A stretch of 55,688 bases of DNA from Gemmataceae bacterium (GCA_019748295.1 JAIEPT010000018.1:1-55688), one strand, 5' to 3'. Positions 39,920 to 49,787 are shown, numbered from the stretch's first letter. Program-made: numbers and translations. The notes: generated by a model from the letters alone, not told the origin.

Positions 39920-42900
39920 ATGCCTAAGCGAACCGACCTTAAAAAAATCCTTCTTATCGGATCAGGCCCCATCGTCATCGGACAGGCTTGCGAGTTCGAT
40001 TATTCGGGCACTCAGGCGTGCAAGGCGTTGCGTGAAGAGGGGTACGAGGTCGTCCTCGTCAACTCGAATCCCGCCACCATTATGACTGATCCCAATATGG
40101 CGGATCGGACGTACATCGAGCCGATCACTTGGGAAACCGTCGCCAAGATCATCGAGAAGGAACGCCCCGACGCCCTGCTCCCGACCCTAGGCGGACAGAC
40201 CGGCCTCAATACGGCGATGGATCTGCATCGCAATGGCGTGCTTGAAAAATTCGGCGTCGAAATGATCGCAGCCAAGCCGGATGTGATCGACAAAGCGGAA
40301 GATCGGCAGAAGTTCAAAGAGGCCATGATCAAAATCGGCATGGATGTGCCGCTCTCCGGCGTCGCTCGCACCTTCTCCGAGGCTCAGGAAATCCGCGAGA
40401 AAGTCGGGTTGCCGTGCGTCATCCGCCCAAGCTTCACCCTGGGCGGCACGGGGGGCGGCATCGCCTACAACCGCGAAGAATTCAACGAAATCGTCACCCG
40501 CGGCCTCGATCTTTCCCCTACCCACGAAGTGCTGATCGAAGAATCGGCCCTCGGCTGGAAAGAGTTCGAACTCGAGGTGATGCGCGACAACGCGGACAAC
40601 GTCGTCATCATCTGCTCCATCGAAAACTTCGATCCGATGGGCGTGCATACCGGCGACTCGATCACCGTCGCCCCCGCGCAGACGCTGACCGACAAGGAAT
40701 ATCAGCGGATGCGCGATGCCGCCATCAAGATCATCCGCGAAATCGGCGTCGAGACGGGCGGGTCGAACATCCAGTTCGCCACGCACCCGGATACGGGCCG
40801 CATGATCGTGATCGAAATGAACCCGCGCGTGAGCCGATCGAGCGCGCTGGCGTCGAAGGCCACCGGGTTCCCCATCGCCAAAATCGCGGCCAAGCTCGCC
40901 GTCGGCTATCGGCTCGATGAGCTTCGCAACGACATCACCCGCGAAACGCCCGCGTGCTTCGAGCCGACGATCGACTATGTCGTCACCAAGTTCCCACGTT
41001 GGACCTTCGAGAAATTCCCCGATGCGGACCCGACGCTGACGACGCAGATGAAGTCGGTCGGCGAGACGATGGCGATCGGCCGAACGTTCAAGGAATCGCT
41101 GCAGAAGGCGCTGCGCGGCCTGGAAACCGGCCGCTTCGGCCTGGGCTGCGATCCCAAGGACCCGTGGGGCACGCCGAATCAGCCGAACCGCGAGACGATC
41201 CTTCGCCACCTGGCGACGCCGAATGCCGAACGCATGTGGCACATCCGCTTCGCGCTCAAGAGCGGCATGACGATCGAGGACGTCTACGAGCGGACCAAGA
41301 TCGATCGCTGGTTTTTACGCCAAATCGCCGAAATCGTGGACATGGAGGAACGCCTCCGCAAGTGCGGAACGCTGGAAGCAGCCGACGCCGAACTGATGTG
41401 GGCGGCGAAGCAGCATGGCTTCGCGGATCGCCAGCTCGCGACGATCTGGCACACCGGCGAAATGGAAGTTCGCCGCGCCCGCAAGGCGATGGGCGTCGAG
41501 GCGGTCTTCAAGCTGGTCGATACCTGTGCGGCCGAGTTCGAAGCGTACACGCCTTACTACTACTCCGCTTACGAACGCCCTGTGGGCCGACTCGGCGACG
41601 ACGGCAAGGTTGTTTACGAACTGCAAGACGAAACGCGCCCTGCCACGCCGGGCAAGGATCGCATCATGATCCTCGGCGGCGGGCCGAATCGCATCGGCCA
41701 GGGGATCGAGTTCGATTACTGCTGCTGCCAGGCGGCCTTCGCGCTGAGCGAAGCGGGTTTCGAGACCATCATGGTCAACTCGAATCCCGAAACGGTCTCC
41801 ACGGATTACGACACGAGCGACCACCTTTTCTTCGAGCCGCTGACGGCCGAGGATGTGCTCAACGTCTGCGACCGCGTGAAGCCGAAGGGGCTGATCGTGC
41901 AATTCGGCGGGCAGACGCCGCTGAATTTGGCCCGCGCGTTGGAAACCGCAGGCGCTCCGATCATCGGCACCAGCGTCGATTCGATCGACATTGCCGAGGA
42001 CCGCAAGCGATTCCAGGTGCTGGTCGAAAAGCTCCGTCTCAAGCAACCCGACAACGACACGGCTCTCGATCTGCAAGGCGCCCTGCATGCGGCTCGCAAG
42101 ATCGGCTATCCCGTCCTCGTCCGCCCCAGCTATGTGCTTGGCGGCCGGGCCATGGAGATCGTCTACGACGAGGAACAGCTTCGCAAATTCGTCGGCCAGG
42201 CGATCGAAGTGTCGGCGGGCAAGCCGATCCTGATCGACCAGTTCCTCGAATCCGCCATGGAAGTGGACGTCGATTGCCTCTGCGACGGCAAACGCACGAT
42301 CATCGGCGGCGTCATGCAGCACATCGAAGAAGCGGGCATCCACTCCGGCGATTCGGCCTGCGTCATCCCGCCGCACAGCTTGCCGAAAGACGTGATCGAC
42401 GAGATCAAACGGCAAACGCGGGCGATGGCGCTGGAACTGAAGGTCAAAGGGCTGATGAACGTGCAGTTCGCCGTCACCGGCGTGAAGCCGAGCGAAGGCG
42501 TCAAGCCGACGGTGTATGTGCTCGAGGTGAATCCGCGAGCGAGCCGAACGGTGCCGTTCGTCGCCAAGGCGACCAATGTTTCGCTCGCCAAGCTTGCGTC
42601 CCTGGTGATGGCGGGCAAGACGCTGGATGAACTCGGCATCACGACGGAGACGACGCCGACGCAATTTTCGGTGAAGGAAAGCGTCTTCCCGTTCAACAAG
42701 TTCCCCGGCGTGGACATCATCCTCGGCCCCGAAATGCGATCGACGGGCGAGGTCATGGGCATCGCCGACACCTTTGCCGCCGCGTTCGCCAAGAGCCAGC
42801 TTGCGGCCTACAGTGCTCTGCCGATGTCGGGAAATATCTTCCTCAGCGTGGCGGATCGCGATAAGTCGGACCTTCTGCCGATCGCGAAGGCGCTGCAGAA

Positions 42901-43225
42901 AATGAAGTACAAGCTGATCTCGACGCGAGGCACCGCCCGCTATTTGCGTGACGCGGGGGTCGAGGTCGAGGAGATTCCCAAGCTGCAAGAAGGCCGGCCC
43001 AATCTCATCGACCACATGAAGAACGGCCAGATCGCCTTGGTGATCAATACGCCGTCGGGCAAGGGCGCTCGCACGGACGAAGGCAAGATCCGCGCCGCCG
43101 CGGTGATGATGAGGGTGACTTGCATCACGACGATCGCCGCCGCCCAAGCCGCGGTGGAAGCCTGCGGAGCGCTTCGAGAAGGCGAACTGGGGGTGCGGTC
43201 GCTGCAAGAATGGTTCGTGAAGTAA
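39920..43225 (+). CDS. carB: Carbamoyl-phosphate synthase large subunit
   Basis: A 1101-residue enzyme with two homologous halves: [20 protein letters not shown] near the N-terminus and [20 protein letters not shown] near residue 580. Each half has an ATP-grasp domain ([23 protein letters not shown]). A C-terminal MGS-like regulatory domain ([17 protein letters not shown]) follows. It makes carbamoyl phosphate from glutamine-derived ammonia, bicarbonate and two ATP for pyrimidines and arginine. The small subunit carA is not adjacent. The length fits the family. Confidence 0.98.
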   Translation: MPKRTDLKKILLIGSGPIVIGQACEFDYSGTQACKALREEGYEVVLVNSNPATIMTDPNMADRTYIEPITWETVAKIIEKERPDALLPTLGGQTGLNTAMDLHRNGVLEKFGVEMIAAKPDVIDKAEDRQKFKEAMIKIGMDVPLSGVARTFSEAQEIREKVGLPCVIRPSFTLGGTGGGIAYNREEFNEIVTRGLDLSPTHEVLIEESALGWKEFELEVMRDNADNVVIICSIENFDPMGVHTGDSITVAPAQTLTDKEYQRMRDAAIKIIREIGVETGGSNIQFATHPDTGRMIVIEMNPRVSRSSALASKATGFPIAKIAAKLAVGYRLDELRNDITRETPACFEPTIDYVVTKFPRWTFEKFPDADPTLTTQMKSVGETMAIGRTFKESLQKALRGLETGRFGLGCDPKDPWGTPNQPNRETILRHLATPNAERMWHIRFALKSGMTIEDVYERTKIDRWFLRQIAEIVDMEERLRKCGTLEAADAELMWAAKQHGFADRQLATIWHTGEMEVRRARKAMGVEAVFKLVDTCAAEFEAYTPYYYSAYERPVGRLGDDGKVVYELQDETRPATPGKDRIMILGGGPNRIGQGIEFDYCCCQAAFALSEAGFETIMVNSNPETVSTDYDTSDHLFFEPLTAEDVLNVCDRVKPKGLIVQFGGQTPLNLARALETAGAPIIGTSVDSIDIAEDRKRFQVLVEKLRLKQPDNDTALDLQGALHAARKIGYPVLVRPSYVLGGRAMEIVYDEEQLRKFVGQAIEVSAGKPILIDQFLESAMEVDVDCLCDGKRTIIGGVMQHIEEAGIHSGDSACVIPPHSLPKDVIDEIKRQTRAMALELKVKGLMNVQFAVTGVKPSEGVKPTVYVLEVNPRASRTVPFVAKATNVSLAKLASLVMAGKTLDELGITTETTPTQFSVKESVFPFNKFPGVDIILGPEMRSTGEVMGIADTFAAAFAKSQLAAYSALPMSGNIFLSVADRDKSDLLPIAKALQKMKYKLISTRGTARYLRDAGVEVEEIPKLQEGRPNLIDHMKNGQIALVINTPSGKGARTDEGKIRAAAVMMRVTCITTIAAAQAAVEACGALREGELGVRSLQEWFVK

Positions 43226-43594
43226 CTGCCACATCTCCGTAGGGTGTGTCGAGTTCGACACACCTTACGATGCAGCGAATTCTTAGAGCAATTTTCGAAT
43301 CGATGTAGCGGCGAACAGGACGTTCCGTAGGGAACGCCCTCCGTGCCGTTCCGCCTAACTGGACCTCCGAGGGAAGTCGTCCCGCGTTCGGGCGTCTGTA
43401 TTTCGCTTGCGGCTTATTAGCGAGCCGAGGTGTGTGCGCGAACGCTAAGCCGCAAGCGGAAATCCGGTGATCGCAAGTGGGTGAAGTCATTCGGACGCGT
43501 CCAGTTCGGCGGAACGCCGCGGAGGGCGTTCCCTACAGAAGGCAACGTCGCCGCGAGCTTTGTTCATGTACGCTACGTTGAACTGCAACCCGCT
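43226..43594. other. Gap between carB and the zinc-ribbon operon
   Basis: No gene is seen. Most of it is the nested inverted repeat at 43323-43540; the first 90 bases hold only a short palindrome around AGGGTGTGTCGAGTTCGACACACCTTA (written here across two arms: AGGGTGTGTCGA and TCGACACACCTT), close after the carB stop, which could serve as a terminator. Confidence 0.55.
43323..43540. repeat. Nested inverted-repeat element (GTAGGGAACGCCCTCCG type)
   Basis: The outer arms at 43323-43364 and 43499-43540 match those of the element at 11483-11665. Inside lies a second inverted pair (TTCGCTTGCGGCTTA against TAAGCCGCAAGCGGAA) absent from the other element, as if a different palindrome had inserted. 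Confidence 0.8.
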
Positions 43595-44191
43595 CTAGTT
43601 CCGCACGAAATTCAGCAGAAACAACCCAGTCGTCAGACCGATGTGCAGGCTGCCGAGGATGAGGCCGGAGAGGCCCCATTGGCGGAAGGCGCTTCGGCCC
43701 AACGCGGCGCTGAGGCCCTGGCCGACGGCGAAGATGGCGGGGAGAAGCGCGATCAGGACAAGGGTGGACCACCATGTCAGCGCGGTGCTCATGCCTTGCG
43801 GGCGGGCGGTCCAGAGCATGCCGTAGGCCACGATGGCGCAGAGCCACGCGGTCACGCCCATGCTGAAGCCGAGCACGCCTTGAAACCGCTCGCTGCGAAT
43901 TTCGCGCGGATGCGGTTCGTCGGCTTGCACCGAGCGGGCCTGGCAATCGACGCACAAGGTCTGCTCGTTCCACTTCGTCTTGCAAGTGGCGCAGAGCTTG
44001 GCCTGACACCGTTCGCATGCGGCCGCGGCCTGGACGCTGCGATGCTTGTCGCAGTAGCCGGAGACGGGCACTTCGCCGCGGCGCGGGCGGTCGTCGCGCT
44101 CGAAGAGCGGCATGCGGCAATCGGGGCAGCGCGAGCCGATTTGTTCCGGCGTCTGCCTCAAGAAAGCCCGGCAATTTCGACATTCGATCAT
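43595..44191 (-). CDS. Zinc-ribbon/B-box-like polytopic membrane protein
   Basis: The 198-residue protein has an N-terminal zinc ribbon (CRNC ... CPDC), a second Cys/His cluster resembling a B-box (CDKH, CERCQAKLCATC, CVDC) and four hydrophobic helices. The order suggests a cytoplasmic zinc module on a membrane domain. The family function is unknown. It is the last of three coupled genes (seven bases after the preceding one) that all start with zinc ribbons. Confidence 0.8.
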   Translation of the reverse strand: MIECRNCRAFLRQTPEQIGSRCPDCRMPLFERDDRPRRGEVPVSGYCDKHRSVQAAAACERCQAKLCATCKTKWNEQTLCVDCQARSVQADEPHPREIRSERFQGVLGFSMGVTAWLCAIVAYGMLWTARPQGMSTALTWWSTLVLIALLPAIFAVGQGLSAALGRSAFRQWGLSGLILGSLHIGLTTGLFLLNFVRN

Positions 44192-44198
44192 GGTGCGA

Positions 44199-44936
44199 TC
44201 ATCCCACCTTGTCGCCGAAAAACGTGAGCAGTCCCATCAAAAACGTCAGCACCACCGAGGCAGTGATCGTTGCGAACGCCAACGAACGGCCTGCCGTCTT
44301 TCCGCTCCGGTTGAGCCGAGTCAGCACGGCCATCGCGGCGAGAAACGCGCCGAGTTCCGGCAGGATCGAGATGAGCGCCAGCATCGGCATCCCATTCGAC
44401 TTGCCGACGGGGAGCAGACAGAAGAAGAACGGCGTCGAGAGCAGCGCGCCGAGCAGGGCAAGCACCGCGAGGCCGGGCAAATCCTGCGGTTGCTGCACGA
44501 GGCGGATGCGGAAGTTCTTGCATGGGCCGCACAGCGAAACGCCTTCGAAATCCACAAGGCATTGATCGCAGAACCCGAGCCCGCAATCGCGGCATACGGT
44601 CTTGCTCGGCGTCCGTTCGTGACTAAAGCAGATGTTCGGATCGACGACATGCTTGCGGCGCCGGCGTCCGCGTGAAGGTCGATCGTTGTCGCGATCGCGC
44701 GAAGGCTGACGATCGAGGGTTGCGGCCGGTCCGTCCGATTTGGTCGTCGGAAACATCAGCGGATCAAGCGTCGGCGCCAGCGCCAGTTCCACCGGGTCGG
44801 GCATCGGCGGCTCTTTCGCCGTGCTTTCCCACGGGACGGTCAGGCTTTGGCCGCACTCGCAGAAGACCATGGCTCCGCCCGAATTGTCGGATCGCCCATG
44901 GACCTTGCCGCACTTTTTGCACGCGAACCAGATCAT
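44199..44936 (-). CDS. Zinc-ribbon membrane protein with B-box-like cluster
   Basis: The 245-residue protein has an N-terminal zinc ribbon (CKKCGKVH ... CECG), a Pro/Arg-rich linker (SRGRRRRKHV), a cysteine cluster (CFSHERTPSKTVCRDCGLGF, CDQC, CGPC) and three or four hydrophobic helices at the C-terminus. The cluster resembles that of the next gene. Its ATG overlaps the stop codon of the gene before (ATGA), which fixes the start at 44936 and indicates translational coupling. Confidence 0.8.
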   Translation of the reverse strand: MIWFACKKCGKVHGRSDNSGGAMVFCECGQSLTVPWESTAKEPPMPDPVELALAPTLDPLMFPTTKSDGPAATLDRQPSRDRDNDRPSRGRRRRKHVVDPNICFSHERTPSKTVCRDCGLGFCDQCLVDFEGVSLCGPCKNFRIRLVQQPQDLPGLAVLALLGALLSTPFFFCLLPVGKSNGMPMLALISILPELGAFLAAMAVLTRLNRSGKTAGRSLAFATITASVVLTFLMGLLTFFGDKVG

Positions 44937-45829
44937 TGCAGATCCCGCCCCGTCTTCAGCGATTGCTTGACCGATTCCGACACGCGTGGCCACAACCCAC
45001 TGCGTGAGCCGCCCACGAAGATCAGCATCTTCGGATTGGTGCCAAGGATGCGAAACATGAACGTCCGGCGAATGCCTCCCAGCTCGAAGTCGGCGAGGAA
45101 CTCCTGGACGACTTGCAGTTCGTCCATGGTGACGTCACGTGCCTCGGGCCGCACCGGTTTGCCGGTGGCCGCTCCGCCGCGAAGGGCCTTGGCGAGTTCG
45201 GATTCCAGGAAACGATCGATCGCCGTTTGGCGATTTCGTTCGTGCCTGTCCCCTTCCTCACGCGCGTCGATCGGGGCGCTGAGCGCGGTGATGTACGCGT
45301 CGGACCAGGGCTCGATGTAAACGATCTCGCGGCTGAATTCCGCCTTGCCCCAGTTGGTCCCGGGAAGAGTCATGGTCACTTCGCGATTGGGATCTTCGTC
45401 CACGCGGATCTTGGCTGTGTCGTCGCCGAACGAGAGTTTGCCGGTCCACTTCCAAACGCGAAGCATCGCATCCAGGCCCAATACATTCGGCGCGAAAAAC
45501 GCCCAGCCGGCAAAGAGCAGACACGCAGCGCCGACGCCCGTAGACGCGTAAGCCAATCGGCGTTCGCCGGGGAAGGCGCTGCGATCGAGTTTTCGGATCG
45601 AAAGCACGCCGAGAACGATCCCTGCCAATGGCCCGACGATGGTGAGCAATCCGCCCAGGCTTAGAGCAAGGCCGACGAGCGGCTGCATGGGCCAAGCCCG
45701 CGGCGGCGCTTCGATCGGCGACAACGCTTCGAGCGGTCGCTGGCAATCGGGACACGGTATCTTCTGCCCGCGGAATCGATCATCGATTTCAAGGATCGCT
45801 CCGCAGGCGCACTTCAGGGAAATCGGCAT
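44933..45829 (-). CDS. Zinc-ribbon protein with two membrane helices and extracytoplasmic domain
   Basis: The 298-residue protein starts with a zinc ribbon (CACGAILEIDDRFRGQKIPC, then PDC). Two hydrophobic segments follow (ALSLGGLLTIVGPLAGIVLG; GVGAACLLFAGWAFFA), then about 190 residues of likely extracytoplasmic sequence with no recognised motif, ending near KMLIFVGGSRSGLWPRV. It is the first gene of the coupled set. Planctomycetes have many such zinc-ribbon membrane proteins of unknown role. Confidence 0.8.
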   Translation of the reverse strand: MPISLKCACGAILEIDDRFRGQKIPCPDCQRPLEALSPIEAPPRAWPMQPLVGLALSLGGLLTIVGPLAGIVLGVLSIRKLDRSAFPGERRLAYASTGVGAACLLFAGWAFFAPNVLGLDAMLRVWKWTGKLSFGDDTAKIRVDEDPNREVTMTLPGTNWGKAEFSREIVYIEPWSDAYITALSAPIDAREEGDRHERNRQTAIDRFLESELAKALRGGAATGKPVRPEARDVTMDELQVVQEFLADFELGGIRRTFMFRILGTNPKMLIFVGGSRSGLWPRVSESVKQSLKTGRDLQ

Positions 45830-46223
45830 GCGAACCGGGGGTGCATCGAAAAGGTATGGAGGAAGCCGCTACCGCATTTTAGCGAGGCGCCCGAGGTGGT
45901 GGGGAACAAAAACGGCAAGTCGAACGACTTGCCGCAGTTATTGATGGTCAGGTTCTTTGCGGCGGCAGCGAAGGTTCCCCTCTCCCTCCGCGTGGTGTGT
46001 GCCATGCTTCGCCGGGTCCCTGGCCGGGCTCTCCAATGCTTCCGCTTTCACCGGCGAAGCATGCGAAGCTTCCGAGCGTTCGGCTTCCGAGCTTTCGGTC
46101 TGGGGGCATGCTTGGACGGTGAAAGCGGGCAGTTCACTGAGCCCGGCCTGGGACCCGCCCAAGCATGGCACGTCGCGGATACTTCCTCGATGTAAACGAG
46201 AGGGGATACAGTTGCCGCTCGAC
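45830..46223. other. Gap with palindromic elements
   Basis: No gene is seen. AACGGCAAGTCG / CGACTTGCCG forms a short hairpin at about 45908-45934, and a larger inverted repeat occupies 46001-46170. Confidence 0.55.
46001..46170. repeat. Inverted repeat (GCCATGCTTCGCCGGGTCCC type)
   Basis: The left arm GCCATGCTTCGCCGGGTCCC... (46001-46033) pairs with the right arm ...GGGACCCGCCCAAGCATGGC (46139-46170). Inner CGCTTTCACCG/CGGTGAAAGCG segments are also inverted. Confidence 0.82.
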
Positions 46224-47732
46224 TTAGGCGTCTTCGCGAATTGCCTCGAACTGAGGAACTTGCTCGCCGATGCCGAAGAGCGTCGATCGCCGGTTCTGGA
46301 ATTGATCCGGAAACACGTCGCGGACGACGCCGGATTGACGCGGCGTGAGGGCGGCGCCGCCGTTCGCGGGCGGGTTGCCCGCGTTGTCTTTCTTGTTCAG
46401 GTTTTCGCGGACGTACTCCATCGCCTTGTCGAGAACGCGGTCGCGGAATTCCTTTTTGCCGTTCTCTTTCGGCTCCTGGTTCGGCCGTCTGACGATGTCT
46501 CGATCGCGCCTGTGCTTGAAGTACTCGATCCGTTCCTCATCGCTCAGCTTGACCTCGTAACCCTTGGTCGGCTTCACGCCCCATTCGTCTTCATCCTTGC
46601 TGTCCGGGAAACGGTGAATGTTGCGGCTTGAGGGCCGCCAGTAGCTGGCGGTGGTGAGTTTGAGGGCGCTTTGGCCGTTCTCCATCGAAATGACGTTTTG
46701 CACGCTCCCTTTGCCGTAGCTCCGCTCGCCGACGATGATGGCTCGGAAATGATCCTGCAAGGCTGCCGCCACGATTTCGCTGGCGCTTGCGGAGTAGCGA
46801 TTCAGCAAGATGGCGATCGGATACGAACCTGGCACGACGTTCGGCGCCTCATTGCGGGCACGAAACGCTTCCTCGCGCATGTTGTTGCGGCCCTTGGTGG
46901 TGACGACGCTCTTGCCCTCCGGCAAAAAGAGCGAGGACACTTCGACGGCCGACCGCAGCAACCCGCCCGGATTATTGCGCAGGTCGAGCACGAGCCCCTT
47001 CATGCCGGCCTTCTGCAGATCGGCGACGACTTTCGTCAGCTCTTGCGTAGTCGTTTCGGTGAATGCCACGACGCGCACATAGGCGATCTTCTGCTGCTCA
47101 TCGACCCAGTAGTCCCAGTCTTTGCCGTTGTCCTTCGAGCGGTGATCGCCCAGCACGCTGTCGATGTGAATCTCCGCCCGTTCCATCTCCAAATCGACCG
47201 GCGTCTTGGCTCCTTCGTGGAGGACGGTCATCTTCACCTTGGTGCCGGGTTCGCCCTGAATGAATTCGACGACTTTCTTGAGCGACATGCTTTCCGTGGT
47301 TTTGCCGTCGATCTTGAGGATGAAGTCGCCCGCCATGACGCCCGCTTCGTAGGCCGGGGTGCCGACCATGGGGCTTTCGACGAAGATCTGGTTGTTTTTG
47401 TCGAGGCCGATGCGAATGCCGACGCCGCCGAACTTGCCTTTGCTCTGCTTCATGAACTGCTTGTATTCGTCCGGATTGATGAAGCTGGAGTGCGGATCGA
47501 GGCGTTCGAGGCCGCTGTTGATCATGTTCTCGACGAGATCGCGCATCTTGTCGGGGTCGAGTTCCTTGACGTATTTGCCCTGCACTTCTTCGAGGACATC
47601 GACGAGCAATTTGAGGTTTTCATGCTTCTTCTGCAACGCGCTGTCGCGCGAAGGAGCGGAGAAGCCGAGCGAAAGCCCGCCGACGGAGGCGATGCAGATG
47701 CCCAGAAGCCAGGCAAGGTTCCAACGCGACAT
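46224..47732 (-). CDS. C-terminal processing protease, S41 family
   Basis: The 502-residue protein has an N-terminal signal or anchor (LLGICIASVGGLSLGF), a PDZ domain (about residues 100-175, FGGVGIRIGLDKNNQIFVES) and an S41 catalytic domain. The Ser-Lys dyad is Ser316 in YSASASEI and Lys341 in RSYGKGSVQ, 25 residues apart as in characterised CtpA/Prc enzymes. LVLDLRNNPGGLL is the core strand. It degrades or trims envelope proteins in the periplasm. The last 60 residues are polar and contain a Pro/Asn-rich tail. Confidence 0.93.
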   Translation of the reverse strand: MSRWNLAWLLGICIASVGGLSLGFSAPSRDSALQKKHENLKLLVDVLEEVQGKYVKELDPDKMRDLVENMINSGLERLDPHSSFINPDEYKQFMKQSKGKFGGVGIRIGLDKNNQIFVESPMVGTPAYEAGVMAGDFILKIDGKTTESMSLKKVVEFIQGEPGTKVKMTVLHEGAKTPVDLEMERAEIHIDSVLGDHRSKDNGKDWDYWVDEQQKIAYVRVVAFTETTTQELTKVVADLQKAGMKGLVLDLRNNPGGLLRSAVEVSSLFLPEGKSVVTTKGRNNMREEAFRARNEAPNVVPGSYPIAILLNRYSASASEIVAAALQDHFRAIIVGERSYGKGSVQNVISMENGQSALKLTTASYWRPSSRNIHRFPDSKDEDEWGVKPTKGYEVKLSDEERIEYFKHRRDRDIVRRPNQEPKENGKKEFRDRVLDKAMEYVRENLNKKDNAGNPPANGGAALTPRQSGVVRDVFPDQFQNRRSTLFGIGEQVPQFEAIREDA

Positions 47733-48131
47733 GGCGATCCCCTAGCAACCGCGGCGAAGCCCAACGGGAATCCCATCCCGCCCGCACCACCGCAGATACG
47801 TATCCGGCGGCAAATTATATCCCCACCGAAAAATCGAAGCGATAGCAAGATGAAAGTCATTCCCGATCGCGTCTCCGCGCAACAATCCGTTCCCATTTCG
47901 TTCCCATTTGGCTTACGGATTCCCAGTTTTGTCTAAACGTAAACATCAATTTATCAGTGGTTTGCGGGGCTGCGCGGTTCCATTTCGGTTCCATTTGAGT
48001 CCCCCGGCCCTCCGGGTAATGTCCGTGGCAAGGCGAGCGTCGTGGCGTAAGCACGACGTGTCTTGTCGCTCGAGGTGGATGCATTCCTCGCGGGCGCCCA
48101 GTCCACGTCGTGCTTACGCCACGACGCTCGC
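47733..48131. other. Gap upstream of the S41 gene with paired direct repeats
   Basis: No gene is seen. It holds two double direct repeats: GTTCCCATTTCGTTCCCATT at 47889-47908 and GGTTCCATTTCGGTTCCATT at 47975-47994. The REP pair described at 48031-48133 closes the region. Confidence 0.55.
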
Positions 48132-48133
48132 CT
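48031..48133. repeat. REP palindrome pair at the 3' side of the transposase
   Basis: The arms at 48031-48060 (AGGCGAGCGTCGTGGCGTAA and on) and 48104-48133 are perfect 30-base inverse complements. Each arm itself contains CGTCGTG/CACGACG and can fold. The transposase stop codon overlaps the right arm by two bases. Confidence 0.92.
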
Positions 48134-48713
48134 AGTCGGGGAGGGGCGGATAGCCGTAGCAGAGTCCCGTCTTCGGAGACCACGTCCACAGCGGCGACGG
48201 TTGCTTATAGAGCACGTAGTGGATTGCATCCAAACGTGCCGCAACGTCTTTGAGTTTCCTCTTGGAACCGCTTGCGGTCCACCAGGTTTCGGAAGGCGGG
48301 CCGCCGAACTTTCTCGAGAGCGTTCGCGTCCCCCAGGCTTTGAAGTCCGCCAGGATCTTCTTCGGGGCTGGATCGCCTCCAACCCCTACCAAGATGTGAA
48401 AATGATTGTGCATGATCGCGACGGCTTCGATCTCCCAACGTCGAAACGTCGCGGTCTCCTGAAATTGGGCCAGCAACGCCTCCGCTTGAGCAACCACAAG
48501 ATAGATCGGCGGGCCTCTCATAAGCATCTGGGACGCTTCTTCCAAACCAGGAATGTCCTCATCGCACGGCGTGCCAGGAATATTGTGGATCACGCGAAGG
48601 TCTTCTCCGCGATCTCCCTCGCGATGCTCCCAAACACGCCCCACAAACCCCTGATTCTTGCCTGGAAGCCACGTGCCGTAGAAGGTGTTGGTGAGCAGCC
48701 AGTACCGGTCCAT
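48132..48713 (-). CDS. REP-associated tyrosine transposase (Y1, IS200-like)
   Basis: The 193-residue protein has the HUH signature MHNHFHILVGV (His104, His106) that coordinates the metal, and a C-terminal helix with a candidate nucleophile Tyr166 (DAIHYVLYKQ). Its start DRYWLLTNTFYGTWLPG is typical of RAYT-like proteins. GAGG nine bases upstream favours the ATG ending at 48713. It is single copy here, bracketed by palindromes of one family, as in domesticated REP/RAYT systems that move or maintain REP sequences. Confidence 0.9.
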   Translation of the reverse strand: MDRYWLLTNTFYGTWLPGKNQGFVGRVWEHREGDRGEDLRVIHNIPGTPCDEDIPGLEEASQMLMRGPPIYLVVAQAEALLAQFQETATFRRWEIEAVAIMHNHFHILVGVGGDPAPKKILADFKAWGTRTLSRKFGGPPSETWWTASGSKRKLKDVAARLDAIHYVLYKQPSPLWTWSPKTGLCYGYPPLPD

Positions 48714-48778
48714 ACGCGGATCCTCGAAAGGACCCAGAGAGAATACCCGATCCCACGACATGCGTCCAGCAATGGCGA

Positions 48779-48918
48779 GTCCACGTCGTGCTCACGCCAC
48801 GACGCTCGCCAAGCGACCGCGAACTCGCTCTCATCGAAAAAGCAAGCAGCCGTGCGGAATCGACAACGGACGAACGATCCGCACGCAAGGCGAGCGTCGA
48901 GGCGTAAGCTCGACGTGG
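48779..48918. repeat. REP palindrome pair at the 5' side of the transposase
   Basis: The arms at 48779-48811 (CCACGTCGTGCTCACGCCAC) and 48887-48918 (GGCGAGCGTCGAGGCGTAAG) are inverse complements of the same family as 48031-48133, with a few changes. A degenerate fifth arm may lie at about 48951-48976. Confidence 0.9.
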
Positions 48919-49072
48919 AATTGGACCCGGCGTGAGATTGCGTCCAACATACGTCGACCGAACGGCTCGACGCTCGCGAAACGGCCGGCCAACTCGCGGC
49001 CCCCGAGCCATACCGGCACGACGCGGCTTAAGCCGTTATAATGGCGTCAGAATGAAAGCAAGGGAGAGTACG

Positions 49073-49537
49073 ATGGCCGTCGCGGTCGCGTCGAAAACAT
49101 GGCTGGATCGCCTGGAAGCCAATCGCTTTGACGAGTGGACCAAGGCGCGTATGATCGAGGAAATGCCGTACACCTATTTCCCCGGATACCTGCCCCTCGC
49201 GCTGGCGTTCCTGCAAGGACGGTTCGTCGATCTCGGCTTCGAGAACCTGGGCTTGGCCGAACCGGAATACCGTGCCCTTCTGCTAGGCTTCGGCGGCACA
49301 GGCGTCTGCATCCCCGGCACTTCTTTCCGCATGCGTTTCGCCTATCCTCACGCCGTGGTCGAGCCGATCGACGGCAGCGAAAGGGCAACTCTGCCCGCTT
49401 CCTGGAAGGAAGGCGTCCTCGTCGTCAACGACCAAGGAACGCCAACTTGGATCGGAAAGAAAGTCCGGCCCGACCAGACAGCAGGATTCGAAATCGAGCA
49501 GTACCAAGATTCCGGCGAAGGCCTCACTCCGGCGTAG
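49073..49537 (+). CDS. Hypothetical protein
   Basis: A 154-residue soluble protein of unrecognised family, starting MAVAVASKTWLDRLEANRFD. GGGAGAG lies six bases before this ATG, which I prefer over ATG 49052. The middle is rich in Gly and aromatic residues (LLLGFGGTGVCIPGTSF) and the C-terminus reads like a beta strand set (GVLVVNDQGTPTWIGKKV). It lies just beyond the REP region and on the opposite strand to the transposase. Confidence 0.6.
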   Translation: MAVAVASKTWLDRLEANRFDEWTKARMIEEMPYTYFPGYLPLALAFLQGRFVDLGFENLGLAEPEYRALLLGFGGTGVCIPGTSFRMRFAYPHAVVEPIDGSERATLPASWKEGVLVVNDQGTPTWIGKKVRPDQTAGFEIEQYQDSGEGLTPA

Positions 49538-49630
49538 CGATTTCAGGCGAGGCAATCGATTCGAACTGCGTCCGCTGCGTTCTCTTTTCTCTCCCCTTTT
49601 TTCATTTTTTGGCCTTTCGGCATCGTCAGA

Positions 49631-49767
49631 TGGCACGGGCGGCACGGGCGGCACGCCCTGAGTGTAGCGAAAGTCGTGGAAGCGGTGCTGGCGCAGTATC
49701 CAACTTGGACTGAGCTTTCGGCAGCTTCACCCCCCTTCACTACGTTCAGGGCGTGCCACCCGTGCCA
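49631..49767. repeat. Inverted repeat (GGCACGGGCGGCACG type)
   Basis: The left arm at 49631-49667 (TGGCACGGGCGGCACGCCCT) pairs with the right arm at 49737-49767 (AGGGCGTGCCACCCGTGCCA). It lies in the gap between two converging genes. A short related string CGTGCCACCC also occurs near 6505. Confidence 0.8.
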
Positions 49768-49787
49768 CCCAAACCAATTCCCCGCGC

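Noticed and set aside
41315-43261. 648-residue minus-strand ORF opposite carB
   Set aside because: carB is intact with all motifs on the plus strand. The antisense frame is rich in Arg/His/Asp as expected for a GC-rich shadow.
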